A DNA stretch of 64,000 bases. Origin: Allolobophora icterica (lineage: Eukaryota > Annelida > Clitellata > Crassiclitellata > Lumbricidae). Numbering within the stretch: position 1 is the stretch's first letter; every line of letters begins with the position of its first letter. Location of the stretch: positions 323,572-387,571 of the forward strand of contig OY744614.1 of assembly GCA_963556255.1 (NCBI GenBank), read 5' to 3'. A program made the position numbers and the translations under genes. The notes beneath the pieces were generated by a model that saw only the letters and a list, made by a program, of their open reading frames with translations, did not search any database and was not told where the DNA came from. Shown here in pieces: positions 1 to 10,617 of this stretch.

Positions 1-626
1 TAAAGACTCGATAGTTCATTATTCGATATGCAATTGTAACATTATACTTAACTAAAGACTCGATAGTTCATTATTCGATATGCAATTGTAACATTATACT
101 TAACTAAAGACTCGATAGTTCATTATTCGATATGCAATTGTAACATTATACTTAACTAAAGACTCGATAGTTCATTATTCGATATGCAATTGTAACATTA
201 TACTTAACTAAAGACTCGATAGTTCATTATTCGATATGCAATTGTAACATTATACTTAACTAAAGACTCGATAGTTCATTATTCGATATGCAATTGTAAC
301 ATTATACTTAACTAAAGACTCGATAGTTCATTATTCGATATGCAATTGTAACATTATACTTAACTAAAGACTCGATAGTTCATTATTCGATATGCAATTG
401 TAACATTATACTTAACTAAAGACTCGATAGTTCATTATTCGATATGCAATTGTAACATTATACTTAACTAAAGACTCGATAGTTCATTATTCGATATGCA
501 ATTGTAACATTATACTTAACTAAAGACTCGATAGTTCATTATTCGATATGCAATTGTAACATTATACTTAACTAAAGACTCGATAGTTCATTATTCGATA
601 TGCAATTGTAACATTATACTTAACTA
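1..626. repeat. 52-bp satellite array, about 12 copies
   Basis: A 52-bp AT-rich unit beginning TAAAGACTCGATAGTTCATT is repeated head to tail with almost no divergence from the window edge to about 626, so the array probably continues upstream. The near identity of copies points to recent amplification or homogenisation. It has no coding potential. Confidence 0.97.
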
Positions 627-1440
627 AAACTTAAGACTCGATAGATCATCATGCAGGGGTTAACAATTTTATTCATCAGGTGTTGAGGTCTCATTACTCA
701 TTAGTAGGCCCTATATGAAAGTAAAGCTTGCCAGGCAAAATTGGCTTGACAATTGCATTATTAGCCGTACGTAATCATTATTGCCATGTCAGAAGTCGAC
801 TTTAAGTCGGAAGTTGGTTATTGTTTTGCCAAGTCGGATCAAGTCGTTTTGGCTCCAAGTCGTCGACTTCAAGTCGACTTCAAGTCACATTTGGGTCAAG
901 TGGGGTCAGATTTGCTGACCAAAGTCACTCCCAGGTCAAGGTTTAAACTGGTCAATTTACTTCGGCCGCGCATGCCGAAAACTTGCTTTCATTTTAATCA
1001 CCCGATTCCCTTAAACAACTAGTCAAATAGAAAATGATCGATTCGCACGCAGAAATAAACGGCTCTGACTGACTGACGCAAGGACAGACGGTTTATTATA
1101 TCTAGCTGTGGATGAGTATTAGCATACAATGAGTATTAGCATACAATGAGTATTAGCATACAATGAGGAGAAAACGCGTTTTCAAACCCGATCGTGACAG
1201 TGACTAATGTTTGTAACGGTTGCAGAAGAATTCACTGTGCTTTGGTATCATGAGAAAATTTTTGCAAAGGACAATGGCTGAACTCCAGAGAGAAAGGCAC
1301 TCAACGGACGGAGGAACGGAAGAATATTCCGCACATCCTGTTAGTATGGTATCTGGGAATTTGTAAAGCGCATCTCACTGCAGTGTGAACTATTCAGAGG
1401 CGCTCTCAGCGTCTGACCTCGCGGAAAAACAAAAGACTAA
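627..1440. other. Non-coding start of duplication unit 1
   Basis: No gene is seen. The stretch from about 960 resembles 11,900-12,660 (shared GCATGCCGAAAA and GCACGCAGAAA blocks), marking the start of the duplicated unit. At 1112-1162 a 17-bp unit (GAGTATTAGCATACAAT) occurs three times, whereas the matching place in unit 2 (about 12,327) has it once. That is a small local expansion specific to unit 1. Confidence 0.6.
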
Positions 1441-1448
1441 ACGATGAA

Positions 1449-1450
1449 CA

Positions 1451-1497
<47 letters not shown>

Positions 1498-1503
1498 GGC
1501 AGA
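1449..1503. repeat. (ACAG)n microsatellite
   Basis: Uninterrupted tetranucleotide run, followed by short GA-rich sequence up to the LINE fragment. The same class of repeat sits beside the homologous LINE fragments of units 2 and 3. Confidence 0.95.
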
Positions 1504-1527
1504 CAGAGACAGAGAGAGACAGAGAAC

Positions 1528-2060
1528 CTACGTAGTAAGTAGGGTCCCACACAGTATCAAGGGAAGGGAGTTCCATAAGGATGGACCCACGACAGCGAAA
1601 GAGACAGATTGAGCCAAGGCAGACCTCACCCGGGGAACGAATAGATTAAGCCGATTCAGTGTAAGTAGGGGTCGATGAGAAGAAGCAGAGAGAGGTTTGC
1701 GCATCAGGTCACAAACGTAGGCTGGAGTTAAGTCCTGTTGCTTTGAGATCAAGTGTTATAATCATGAGGTGGATACGAGCGGACCCAGGAAGCCAATGCA
1801 AGACATCAGTCATGTAAGTAGAGATGGACGACAATAGAAAACAATGAGCAATGAGGCGAGCAGCTGCGTTAAGAACCGATTGAAGGGCAGAAGGACGGAC
1901 TATCGGAAGGCCAACCGGTAAAGAATTGCTATAATTAATGAGGCAACAGATAAATGAATGGATAATGGTAATAGGCTGTTACGTCAGCCAGTGCAAAGGA
2001 TTATTGATGAAAGCGAATAAACAAACATTGAGGATATGCATATTGGACGATCATTCAATA
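1528..2060 (-). mobile_element. LINE fragment, C-terminal end of reverse transcriptase ORF
   Basis: Read on the - strand, the frame encodes the conserved tail found after the RT domain of CR1/L2-type non-LTR retrotransposons. It includes a VLHWLPV-like block just upstream (about 1,800), then LNRLNLFVPRVRSALAQS and VVGPSLWNSLP. The catalytic RT motifs are absent, so it is a dead fragment. The same fragment lies at 13,560-14,062 and 37,640-38,170, each about 100 bp before a signal-peptide exon, so it was present before the unit was duplicated. Confidence 0.8.
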
Positions 2061-2149
2061 CGGTCTGAATTATTGACAGAAGCGGAAAGCAAGATCTCTT
2101 TGTCTTCCGCTTATTCCTTTAATTCAGTTGCATCAGCCGGTGAAGACAC

Positions 2150-2222
2150 ATGGATCAGAAGATGTATCTGAAGTTTCTCTTCTTTCTCTGCAGCAGCAGC
2201 CTTCAGTTTTCCTTCGTCAGTT
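2150..2222 (+). CDS. Paralogue 1 exon 1: start codon and signal peptide
   Basis: 73 nt from ATG to a GTGAGT donor, ending in phase 1. It encodes MDQKMYLKFLFFLCSSSLQF and a few more residues, a typical hydrophobic leader. Met5 could serve as an alternative start. Near-identical copies lie at 14121-14193 and 38260-38332. Confidence 0.88.
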
Positions 2223-5200
2223 GTGAGTATATCGTTCATTATCGACATTTTGAACTCCTTCAAACTCATTCTCTCTTCCTCCTCCCCTCTTTCTTCTCTT
2301 TCTCCTTCTTCTCTTCATTCTCCGAATACTCCACCTCAAGATATGCTTTCTAGTCCTTAGTAAGTATTATGTTACTATTACATACCAATGATATGCTATC
2401 GAGTCTTTAGTTAAGTATAATGTTACCCATTAATGCGCCACACAAAAGCTAAGTTCAAGGCACCAGCTTATTCACTAGCGCAGCGTAGAGTCAGAGGATA
2501 GCCAAACGGAGGCCCGAGTCCGGTTGCCAAAGGGTGAGAAGAGGTAGAGTAGCTGCCAGGGGGTGTCGTTTATGTCGAGATTTGGAAGGCGAAGGATCAG
2601 GTGAGTCCGGGTATAAATTTTTGAAGAGGTGACACTTCAATTTTGAGCTGAAAGCCCGAGGGATGTTAGATAGAAGAGCGTTAAGCCGATGGGTGGTTGG
2701 CAGTGATGATGGAAGAACCGAAAATCTGCGGAATTCAGAGGAAGATCGTTCCAGAGACGTGGTACAGCTTAGGATATGGCTCGGTAGAAGAACTTGAGAT
2801 GATTAGTGACAGAGGTCGATAAAGACTGAGATAGAAAGAAGATGATCGGGTAGAACGGGTTGGCTGTATGATGAAGAGTTCGCGAAGATATTTTAGCTCA
2901 GGGCCGCATTAAGGCTAGTTTGGGCCCGGGTGCTGTGATTACCTATATAGCCATCAGCGCGGGCCCAATTAAAGGTTCTATATATTTTTTTAATGTACTT
3001 CAGAAAATGCGGGCCCCTTAAAACTGCGGACCCGGGTGCTGCAGCACCCTTAGCACTCACCTTAATACGGGCCTGTTTGGGCTGCGAGTATTGCAGGGAG
3101 TTGTAGGTTAGTGATAGGACTTTGAAGATTCGCTCTGGGATTTGAGCCAATGAAGTGATTTCAGGATGGGAGTGATACAATGGTGCTTAGGCGTTGTGGT
3201 GACAGCTCGGGCTAGTGAGTTTCGGATAAGTTTCAGACACTTTAGTTGGGTGGATTCAATGTTGAGGAAAAGGTAACTGCAGTAATCTGCAATCACCAAA
3301 ATTATCGATCTGTTACTCTCTACTGGTAGATTCCCCATGGCCAGGCCCGGCTCAAGACATTTGGCGGCCCTAGGCAAAACTTATGATTTAATCTTAACGG
3401 TGAACCCTACCTTAATAGAACATAATTTATTACACCAACACTATAATACTTCCATCTAGGGAGCAATAATTAAAAAATAATCAAACGTTGTTTCATTTTG
3501 GAATTTCCAGTGATTATTTTTTTTGTTTATTTCGGAAAAATGGAAAATTGGCGGCCCCTAAAAATCGGCGGCCCTAGGCGGCTACCTAGTTTGCCTAACG
3601 GATGAACCGGGCCTGCCCATGGCCTTTAGGCACTCTCTCGTAACTCCTCCTCTAAGAAAAGCAAATCTTGACAAGGAAAGCCTAGCTACATGTAACTACC
3701 GTCCCATCTCCAATCATTCCTTTCTATCTACGATAACCACAGCCTCCTCCTCCTCCTCCTCATGCTCCACCTACTCCTCCTCTTCCTGCTCTTCCTCTTC
3801 CTCTACCGCAGCGGACAGACCACAGGACTTGTCTATAGAAAGGATTTATAAATAACATTAATATCATTTAAATAATATAGGAATGATATTATAATAGATA
3901 TACATTTCAGTTTATCAGTTCGCTTTCAATCTTGTCTTCTGCAGCTAAACTGACATATTACGGAAACGAGGCGAAGGAGAGGACGTACTCATCCAATCTA
4001 CCGGCAGACACTCGCATCTGGATCGATGACCCCCTGAACTGCGAGAGTTGCCCTCGATGGGGCTACCTCCAACTCTACCACGTCTACATCCACGCCTCTT
4101 CCTCCTCTTCCTCGTGCTCTTCCGTTCCCATGCCGAGGCTCTTCCTGCAGATCTGGTCAAACACGACGACCATTGGTAACTACATTCTCAAGTGGCAGAA
4201 AAGCCTCGACAACTATCAACCAGGAAAACTTCACAAGGTTTTCAAAAAGGCGCTAAATAAACTCAATCAATGATTCTCTGCAGTGTGATTCTCGTTAACA
4301 TTAACGATAGGACCTAACAAAAATGTTCGTTAACGAACAAAAAAATGATTTCGTTAACGATAATTATAACTATAACGAAAATAACACTAACAAAAATTCA
4401 TATATATTTTCGTTAATGAAATAAAAAGTGCAATATCGACATTTTAAAAATATCATTTTAAATTATCCTGTTTTTGTTCCCAGATAAAATGAGAAAATAT
4501 GCTGCATGTTTTCTTTGCGAATATCATGAGTTCTTTTCGAAAATCTAATAAATTATTTCGAGTTTCTTTATGATGGAAAGATAATTTTTCTTTCGATTGT
4601 TAATATTAAAGAGTGAGAAACTTGTTTTGATTTTAATTTTCTATGTTAAAAGGAAAATTATAAAAAAAGTTACCATGTTCATGTTCAAATTAGAAATGTT
4701 CATAATAAAAATCGAATTGAATACACATTTAAAAGAAAACGAGATTGTATCTTTGAATGGAAAAAATCCATTAATATCTGTGACAGACAGTGATTCCACA
4801 TGTACTGTTGCCATTAAGTATCAAATTCAAATCTGAATAACGACATTTGTTTTCTCGACAATTTCAGTTTTTTCCATTTGTTAGAGTCATAGAAATTTTC
4901 TGGGTGGGGTAATTTTCTATGACATAATTTTGTTAGGAAGTCCTTGAATGCTTGACGGTTGTTGGTAAGGGGGATGAGATCAAAAACTGCCTAAATTTTG
5001 TTGACATAATTAATCGATGACCCCATAGGGACAAGACGGAGCGCCTTTGAGGCTTGTTGTAACAATGTACTAACTAAAATTAACTAAAATAAAAGTCCAG
5101 TAACCATAACTATAACTATAACTAAAAAATAATACTAACTATAACTGTAACTATAACTAAAACGAAAGCAGTAACTATAACTGCAACTATAACTAAAATA

Positions 5201-6559
5201 AAATCTGGAAGGAGAATCACACTGATTCTCTGTTTTAATTCAAGAGTAACATTGGTAAGCTGAAATAAAATTGTTTCAAATATAGGTCAAGTCTTTTGGA
5301 TCTAGGTCGCAGGATACATCTTAGGAATCTGATGGGTCACCCACAGTCACTTCCCATTCTCTCAACATTCTCTTCACTCTCCGGTTTATGCCTCCTCCTT
5401 CTCCTTCTCTCTTTCAGACGATCTCTGTCTATGTCTCTTTCTGTCTCTCGCTCTCTTAGTCTCTGTGTATCTCTCTATGCCTCTTTCAGACTCTCTGTGT
5501 GTGTGTGCCTGTTTCTTTGTTTCTTTGCCTGTTTGTCTGTCTCTCTCTCTGCTGATTCCAGTTTAAGTCGAATCCGTTGCTGCTGCAGGTGGCTCCGGAT
5601 GCGGGTCAGATAGTCGAGATCAATGAGATGGATCGCATCGGCTTCACGAACGAAGTCAACGGAAGTGCAGTTGCCCTTGACTTTGAGACAGAAGACCCTA
5701 GAACGCCCGTCAAAGCCCATCGCACCTACTTCCGGTTGCTCCTCTACGACAACTACGTACTTCCGGCGGTCGGAGACTCGAGAATGGTCTATGACCACGC
5801 CCTGACAGGCAGATTCTCCATCGGAATCGAACTGGACAATGGTCAGCCGACTCTGTCAGAGGATTAATTTTAGTCAATCTAGTCATTGTTATGCATTTAT
5901 TAAGCACCGCTATCTAATTACCAAGCATCAATCGATGGCGTTGAGCAACTGTGAGTCAAGAACTTGCTCGAGGTCTCTATACATCTCAGAGGAGGAGGAT
6001 CGAACCTGTACTCTCTGCGTTACAAGACCAGCTCTCTAGCCAATTGACTACCGTGTCCCACATTGGGATTTGAGTAAGGTCCTATTAAATGGCAGGTCCT
6101 ATTAAGTGACAGGTCCTATATAATGACAGGTCCTATTAAATGACAGGTCCTATTAAGTGACAGGTCCTATTAAGTGACAGGTCCTATTAAATGATAGGTC
6201 CTATTAAGTGACAGTTCTCGGTGGATGACAGATTAGCTTACTTATATATTGTTCGTCGAATGTCTTTAGTTCCGCCGCGTAAATCATCCGAAGTCTACCT
6301 CGGCCATGATCTCATCCGCCGTTCAAATTCGGAGTCATTTGCAACTCCACCCAGAGTGATGGTAGACGAGTCGGTCAGTCTGGTCAGTGGACGAGTGACC
6401 GCCTTCTACTTCCGCCTCGCTCAGTTGACTACGGTCACTTCCGTCCAGCTCTACATTTGGCGGAAAACCACCAGTTACAGCTCCAACTACATACTTACTT
6501 ACAGCCGCAGCGTATCTCTCAATCAGGGTCCAGAAAAAACGTATAACGTAAGATTTCAA

Positions 6560-6590
<31 letters not shown>

Positions 6591-7325
6591 TTTCTAGCCA
6601 TTTCAACAGTGGTCTTGTGGTATGAGTAATTGAGTATGCGTCGACCCAAATTATTTTCCTGCAGGCGACCCATCGTTATTTTGCAATTTATATGGAATAT
6701 TTGCTGGAAGTGATATAAACATATATATGTACTTACATACATTACATCATCATCATCAGGATCCATGGGCCGAAGGCCCGTAGGTGTCCAATGCATAATC
6801 TATCAGTTTTTTCCAAAGTCCCCGATCTTGTGCTAATATTCTTAAGCTGTGATGGTATAGACGTATATACGACCAAAAAAACCAACGGTACTTACAGGGC
6901 TGAAGTCTGCACAGAAAATTTATCAACCATAACTGTATTGGAACTACACTACACAACCATGAAATCTCTAAACCAGAACTCTAACGTTAAGCCGAACTTT
7001 ATGACCGAAGACAAATGCTCGACTATGCAACAAATAACTCGACGCTAGAGGGCACGAACCAGTAACTGTAATTAGAATGTCGATGTTCATAGGAGTAATG
7101 GAGATATTGTCTTGTTGTCAGGTGTCGATCAGCGATGGTCCACAGGTGGACAGCAGCCATCGATTCGGTTGGTACATTCCCAGCGGTCTCTTCTACTCGA
7201 AGTCTTCTTCCGGTGGCTTGCGCGTGTATACATCGTTATATATGTCCTTCACGGTCGGACAGACCTACGTCTTCGATGGACTGTCGTGGCCCTACGAAAT
7301 GTCCATCGGGGTCATCGTTGGCTAG
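2150..7325 (+). CDS. Secreted two-module protein, paralogue 1 (five exons, 366 aa)
   Basis: I do not recognise the family. Exons are 2150-2222, 3945-4237, 5589-5841, 6270-6547 and 7122-7325 (1,101 nt). Every intron is GT-AG and phases agree (1,0,1,0). Residues 1-24 form a signal peptide with the core YLKFLFFLCSSS. Module A (25-122), B (123-206), A' (207-299) and B' (300-366) follow. A and A' share a pattern ending in L-x-IW, then NYIL and a serine-rich strand; B and B' share an R-[IF]-G-[FW] block and a C-terminal SIG[IV] block. This suggests two copies of one beta-strand-rich domain of about 170 residues, each made from an A and a B exon. An in-frame TGA lies 9 nt before the ATG. A secreted product is inferred; its function is unknown. 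The closest relative is the gene at 14121-34079. Confidence 0.82.
2260..2340 (+). repeat. CT-rich tract in intron 1
   Basis: Irregular CTTCTCTTCCTCC sequence just inside intron 1. It is much longer in unit 2 (about 14,230-14,470) and unit 3 (about 38,380-38,690). Confidence 0.75.
2339..2425 (-). repeat. Two diverged inverted copies of the 52-bp satellite unit
   Basis: Sequence such as CGAGTCTTTAGTTAAGTATA at about 2400 is the reverse complement of the satellite at 1-626, preceded by a more diverged copy. These are isolated units in the opposite orientation, inside intron 1 of paralogue 1. Confidence 0.85.
2590..3250 (-). mobile_element. LINE ORF2 C-terminal fragment in intron 1
   Basis: The - strand encodes a SLHWLK...PERIFKVLSLTYNSLQ block and adjacent tail sequence, as in CR1-like LINE proteins, with frame breaks. 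Homologous fragments occur in intron 1 of unit 2 (14,690-16,068) and unit 3 (40,370-40,790). A small hAT-type element interrupts this copy at 2899-3075. Confidence 0.7.
2899..3075. mobile_element. hAT-type MITE (177 bp), unit 1 only
   Basis: Imperfect terminal inverted repeats start CAGGGCCGCATTAAGG on the left and CAGGCCCGTATTAAGG on the complement of the right. Flanks are TTTTAGCT and TTTGGGCT, an 8-bp target duplication with two mutated bases. Units 2 and 3 keep the uninterrupted site GATATTTGGGCTGCGA. Confidence 0.8.
3342..3615. mobile_element. hAT-type MITE (274 bp), unit 1 only
   Basis: Ends are CAGGCCCGG and its complement CCGGGCCTG. A perfect 8-bp target-site duplication CCCATGGC lies at 3334-3341 and 3616-3623. 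Units 2 (about 28,548) and 3 (about 40,935) have the empty site CCATGGTATTTAA. Confidence 0.9.
3945..4237 (+). CDS. Paralogue 1 exon 2: module A
   Basis: Acceptor CTTGTCTTCTGCAG; the exon enters in phase 1 (the junction codon gives Ser) and leaves in phase 0 at AAG|GTTTTC, a weak donor shared by paralogue 2. It encodes KLTYYGNEAKER, then RIWIDDPLNCESCPRWGYLQ, a poly-Ser stretch and LFLQIW...NYILKW. A read-through frame past the donor reaches a TGA at 4271-4273. Confidence 0.8.
4281..5224. mobile_element. hAT-type MITE (944 bp) with GTTAAC/TAACTA subrepeats
   Basis: Terminal inverted repeats CAGTGTGATTCTC and GAGAATCACACTG, with a perfect 8-bp duplication ATTCTCTG at 4273-4280 and 5225-5232. 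The interior has many CGTTAACGA palindromes near one end and AACTATAACTA strings near the other. Paralogue 2 has an uninterrupted site at about 29,237. A sister element lies at 8798-9348. Confidence 0.93.
5589..5841 (+). CDS. Paralogue 1 exon 3: module B
   Basis: Acceptor TTGCTGCTGCAG, phase 0 in; donor AATG|GTCAGC, phase 1 out. It encodes VAPDAGQIVEINEMDRIGFT and ends RFSIGIELDN. By eye about four fifths of its 85 residues match the paralogue 2 exon. Confidence 0.85.
5867..6062 (-). mobile_element. tRNA-derived SINE copy in intron 3
   Basis: On the - strand there is an A-box-like TAGTCAATTGGCTAGAG and a B-box GGTTCGATCC spaced as in a tRNA, followed by unrelated sequence. The same copy is in the matching intron of paralogue 2 (31,120-31,310), so it predates the duplication. 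Confidence 0.7.
6072..6215. repeat. 17-bp intronic minisatellite, about 8 units
   Basis: Tandem AGGTCCTATTAAGTGAC with small variants in intron 3. The matching intron of paralogue 2 has about 4 units (31,400-31,473). Confidence 0.93.
6270..6547 (+). CDS. Paralogue 1 exon 4: module A'
   Basis: Acceptor GAATGTCTTTAG, phase 1 in; strong donor AAC|GTAAGA, phase 0 out. It encodes GHDLIRRSNSESF, then VTAFYFRL and VQLYIW...NYILTYSRS. The C-terminal half aligns with module A of exon 2. Confidence 0.85.
7122..7325 (+). CDS. Paralogue 1 exon 5: module B' and stop
   Basis: Acceptor TTGTTGTCAG, phase 0; 67 codons and TAG. It encodes VSISDGPQVDSSHRFGWYIP and ends MSIGVIVG. It aligns with the R-G-F and SIG blocks of module B. 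The length is identical in paralogue 2. Confidence 0.87.
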   Translation: MSISDGPQVDSSHRFGWYIPSGLFYSKSSSGGLRVYTSLYMSFTVGQTYVFDGLSWPYEMSIGVIVG

Positions 7326-8789
7326 CCACTGACCAGTATGGCTTTCGTCGGTTCTTTGGCTGTTCAGCCGACCGTGACCGATCCATTCTAGCGAAGTATT
7401 TTTATGCAAGTGTTCGGTTGAACTGTTTTTCTTGAAGAGGGATATGTTCCACTTCCTTTGGTAGTTTAGAAGACGTCTTCATGGATCGTTGGACGTCTGC
7501 TGTAGAATGGGAGACCGTGGCACAGGTACAGAAAGTAGACACACGGATTTTCCATGCCATAGCCAAAGATTTATATAGCGCCTCTCAAGAGAGACCCACC
7601 AGAGGCTAACCCTCTCGGCGTTGTTATTTGAAGGCACATCGAGTAAATCCACAGCTTCAATGGCGTCGTCGACTTCCACGCGACAAACAAGTCTAGGTCT
7701 TTCAACGCCAACAGCCAAATCCAGTTCCGGAAAGCCCTCCTCTTCTTCGCCCTTGTCCTCCTCGTCGTCGTCATCCTCCTCTTTCTCCTCCTCGAGCACC
7801 GTCTCTCCAGTAGGCAACAATGATTCTTAAAATAATGGATTGAAACTGATCTAAAACAAACTCGAGAAACCTATTATTAAATAATATTATAATTATTATT
7901 AAACAATTATATTATTGATATTATTACATAATAACAATAGTTCTACTCTTGAATGGACATCTCCGATAGACTAGAAATTGCTAATAAATTCAGTTATTAC
8001 ATTATTGGTTCCACGTTGACTTCTAAAATTAATGAAACCGAAGAATATTTAAAACATTCCTAAAGGACTCATGCAGTTCTTCTTTTGAACTCTTGTCTAA
8101 CACCAGACAGAAAGTAACTGATATTGCGAATTAGTCAAGAACAACTTACAGTTGTTGGATGGACGATACAAGCCCTCACATATAACAAAAGCCACAATCC
8201 AGGTTATTGGTCCAAATCATAAACAGTTCATTTTCTACTTTCATCATCCCAGCAGAAATAAACAATGCTGAAAAATATGCCTCCTTATAAATCGTGTGAA
8301 AATATATTGGTTTAGGCCTATAACCTTCCAACAGTAAATCTTCGACAGCACTAATAAATCATCCTCAATCTTCAGTCATCATCCTTAAGAAAGGTATCAC
8401 TAAAGAGACAACTGACTTTAAACAGCTAACGTCTCGGAAGAGTTAAAACAGATAATTAAAACGAACAATCAACTGATAAATCATTCCGATTGGTCATGCA
8501 TTTTTCATCAGATAGATGCAACCATCTGTTACCCAGGTGTTACTTGAGCGAGGCAGCTAGACAGGCAGGTTATGCATGAACGACTTTATCCAGATTGGAA
8601 GACACAGTGCTTTAGGGCTAATTAAGAAATCTGATACATTCATCAAGCGTAGCTTCTAATATTATTGACTGCGCTCTGTAATACTATGGATTAATTATAA
8701 CCGGTCGCTGAATGGGACCGCCTCTTTTTAGTTTTGTTGTCGCTAAGTATAAACCAATCAATCGTGACGACGCCGCTTCACTGCTCTAG
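7326..8789. other. 3' flank of paralogue 1
   Basis: No further gene. Sequence to about 8,400 parallels 34,080-34,930 downstream of paralogue 2, so the duplicated unit extends past the stop. It includes a serine-codon-rich CT tract (7,735-7,800), an AT-rich (ATTATTA) stretch at 7,870-7,930 and an AATAAA at about 7,983 that could be a polyadenylation signal. After about 8,420 the similarity to unit 2 is broken by inserted sequence. Confidence 0.6.
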
Positions 8790-8797
8790 ATCCCAAA

Positions 8798-9348
8798 CAG
8801 TGTGATTCTCCTTACAGATTTTATTTTAGTTACAGTTACAGTTATAGTTAATGGTTTTTCATTTTAGTTATAGTTACAGTTATAGTTAATATTATTTTTT
8901 AGTTACAGTTATAGTTATCGTTAACGAAATCATTTTGCTTTCGTTAACGAAAACATTTTCGTTACCGTTATCGTTAATGAAAATCACACTGAATTATGAA
9001 GACGCGTTACACAATAATTTGCTTAGAGCTTTGACGAATGGGTCCATTCAGCTTCATGAATACACAGCGCTCCATATTCACCGACATCCAAGGCGAACAT
9101 AGGAATCATTTTGCTTTCGTTAACGGCTGTATTTTCACGTTCTCAGTTCTCACGTTAGTTGATATTGCACTTTTTTAAAATCGTATTAACGAAAATAGCA
9201 ATGAATTTTCGTTAGTGTTATTTTCGTTATAGTTATAGTTATAGTTAATGATATTTTTTAGTTATAGTTATAGTTATCGTTAACGAAATCATTTTTTGTT
9301 CGTTAACGAACATTTTCGTTATCGTTAACGTTAACGAGAATCACACTG
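8798..9348. mobile_element. hAT-type MITE (551 bp), sister of the 4281 element
   Basis: The same CAGTGTGATTCTC ends and a perfect 8-bp duplication ATCCCAAA at 8790-8797 and 9349-9356. Internal GTTAACGAAA and TAGTTATAGTTA strings are reversed relative to the other copy. An internal AATCACACTGAATT at about 8,988 suggests a nested or rearranged second end. Confidence 0.93.
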
Positions 9349-9356
9349 ATCCCAAA

Positions 9357-10617
9357 GAACTTCAAAGGTCGTGCCGTTGTGTGTTTAGTAAAGTCACGCA
9401 TGACTGAACTCTACTGGAGAGTTTAACGTTGAACCTTGAGCTTCAATGCACCATTGCACACAAAGCTCATCAATTTCGTAATTGATATAAAACTATAACC
9501 TTCATTATGAAATTTGCACCTAAAAATCAATTACTGTCGTTTTCAATGTTCAAATAAGATTATTTCGTGTCTGTCCATTGGCGTATGATGCCAAACAAAC
9601 AAAGGAAAACAACGAAGAAAAGTAGAGACCGTCTTTAGTGATACAGGATATGGAATGCAAACACTCATCAGTCTGTCTGATCCAATTCAGTGACTTCTAT
9701 AGCCTAACGCCTTTATCACATAAAGACATCAGTCGAGGGTCGCTTCGAGTGAAATCGAAATCACGATCCATTGGAAATGGGAGAAATTTTACTTTGTTAT
9801 GGTTTAGATTATTTTTCATGGTGTCAGTTTTTTTCATTGGATTTCAGAGGAAGTTGAGCGACTGTTAAACAGTTCGACGGTCACTTCATGAAAAACACAC
9901 AACAAGTGTAAAACGAAATCTGTTTGCAGGAAGACCAGGGAGAGCAGAAGGCGGAGGAATTTCATTCAGAGATCGGAGGAGTGGATGGATCAGCGGAATG
10001 GGACGACACAGATAGAGGAGTTTGTGGCAGGTTTACAAATTCATGAGGGATATCGTTGTGCGGGCGAGGTATTTAATCGGTTGGAAAACTTCATACAAGA
10101 AGACGGGAAAGAGTGAAGTAGGAGTATGATAGGGTAAAGCAGGGTTGCTTGATGCATAGTGAAGAGTTTGTGGGAGTTTAAGACAGCTAGGTTCGAGATA
10201 TAAAACTTTGGAATGGATGCGCTCAAAAATTGTTCAGCTATTGGTGTGTTTTAGCGAAGGGAGTGATGATCATGGTGGTACCTAGGTGTTTTGGCGACAG
10301 CTCGGAAGCTAAAATGTTTTGGATTCAAAGTTGAGGACACTGGAATTATAGTAATCGAGCTTGGGATGGCCAAGAGAAGTAATACGTCTGAAGACTTAAT
10401 AATTAGGTGATGCATGCATGTTATGCATGAAAACACTTAACACAGCGCATTTGTTAACTAACAATATCTACTTATGACTATCTAAGAGATCTAAACATGT
10501 GCTTTTTAAAACAGTTAGCAAATGTATGCTGCACAGAGTCAAGGATAACAATTGAAATGACCAAATTTCTTTCCATGGTCGTCTATTGATAACCACCAGC
10601 TTCCTTTTATTCCCTTA
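9357..10617. other. Repeat-derived non-coding stretch
   Basis: No gene supported. 9,780-9,900 resembles 34,915-35,035 (post-gene unit 2 sequence). 9,930-10,430 is a diverged version of the LINE-derived intron sequence at 2,740-3,250. Confidence 0.5.

Noticed and set aside
1..626. CRISPR-like array
   Set aside because: Units are contiguous 52-bp copies without unique spacers, in a eukaryotic context; it is a satellite. The same applies to the 87-bp array at 16,430-16,845.
1938..2171. 77-codon + frame repeated at 38,048-38,281
   Set aside because: Duplicated only because the unit is duplicated. It lies antisense to the LINE fragment and overlaps the signal exon out of frame.
2150..7325. Assigning the two-module family to a named domain
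   Set aside because: The beta-strand-like pattern is reminiscent of several extracellular sandwich domains, but no diagnostic motif allows a name without a profile search.
7479..7830. Acidic - strand and Ser-rich + strand frames after paralogue 1
   Set aside because: Opposite readings of a CT/GA-rich low-complexity tract; no duplicate frame is kept in unit 2.
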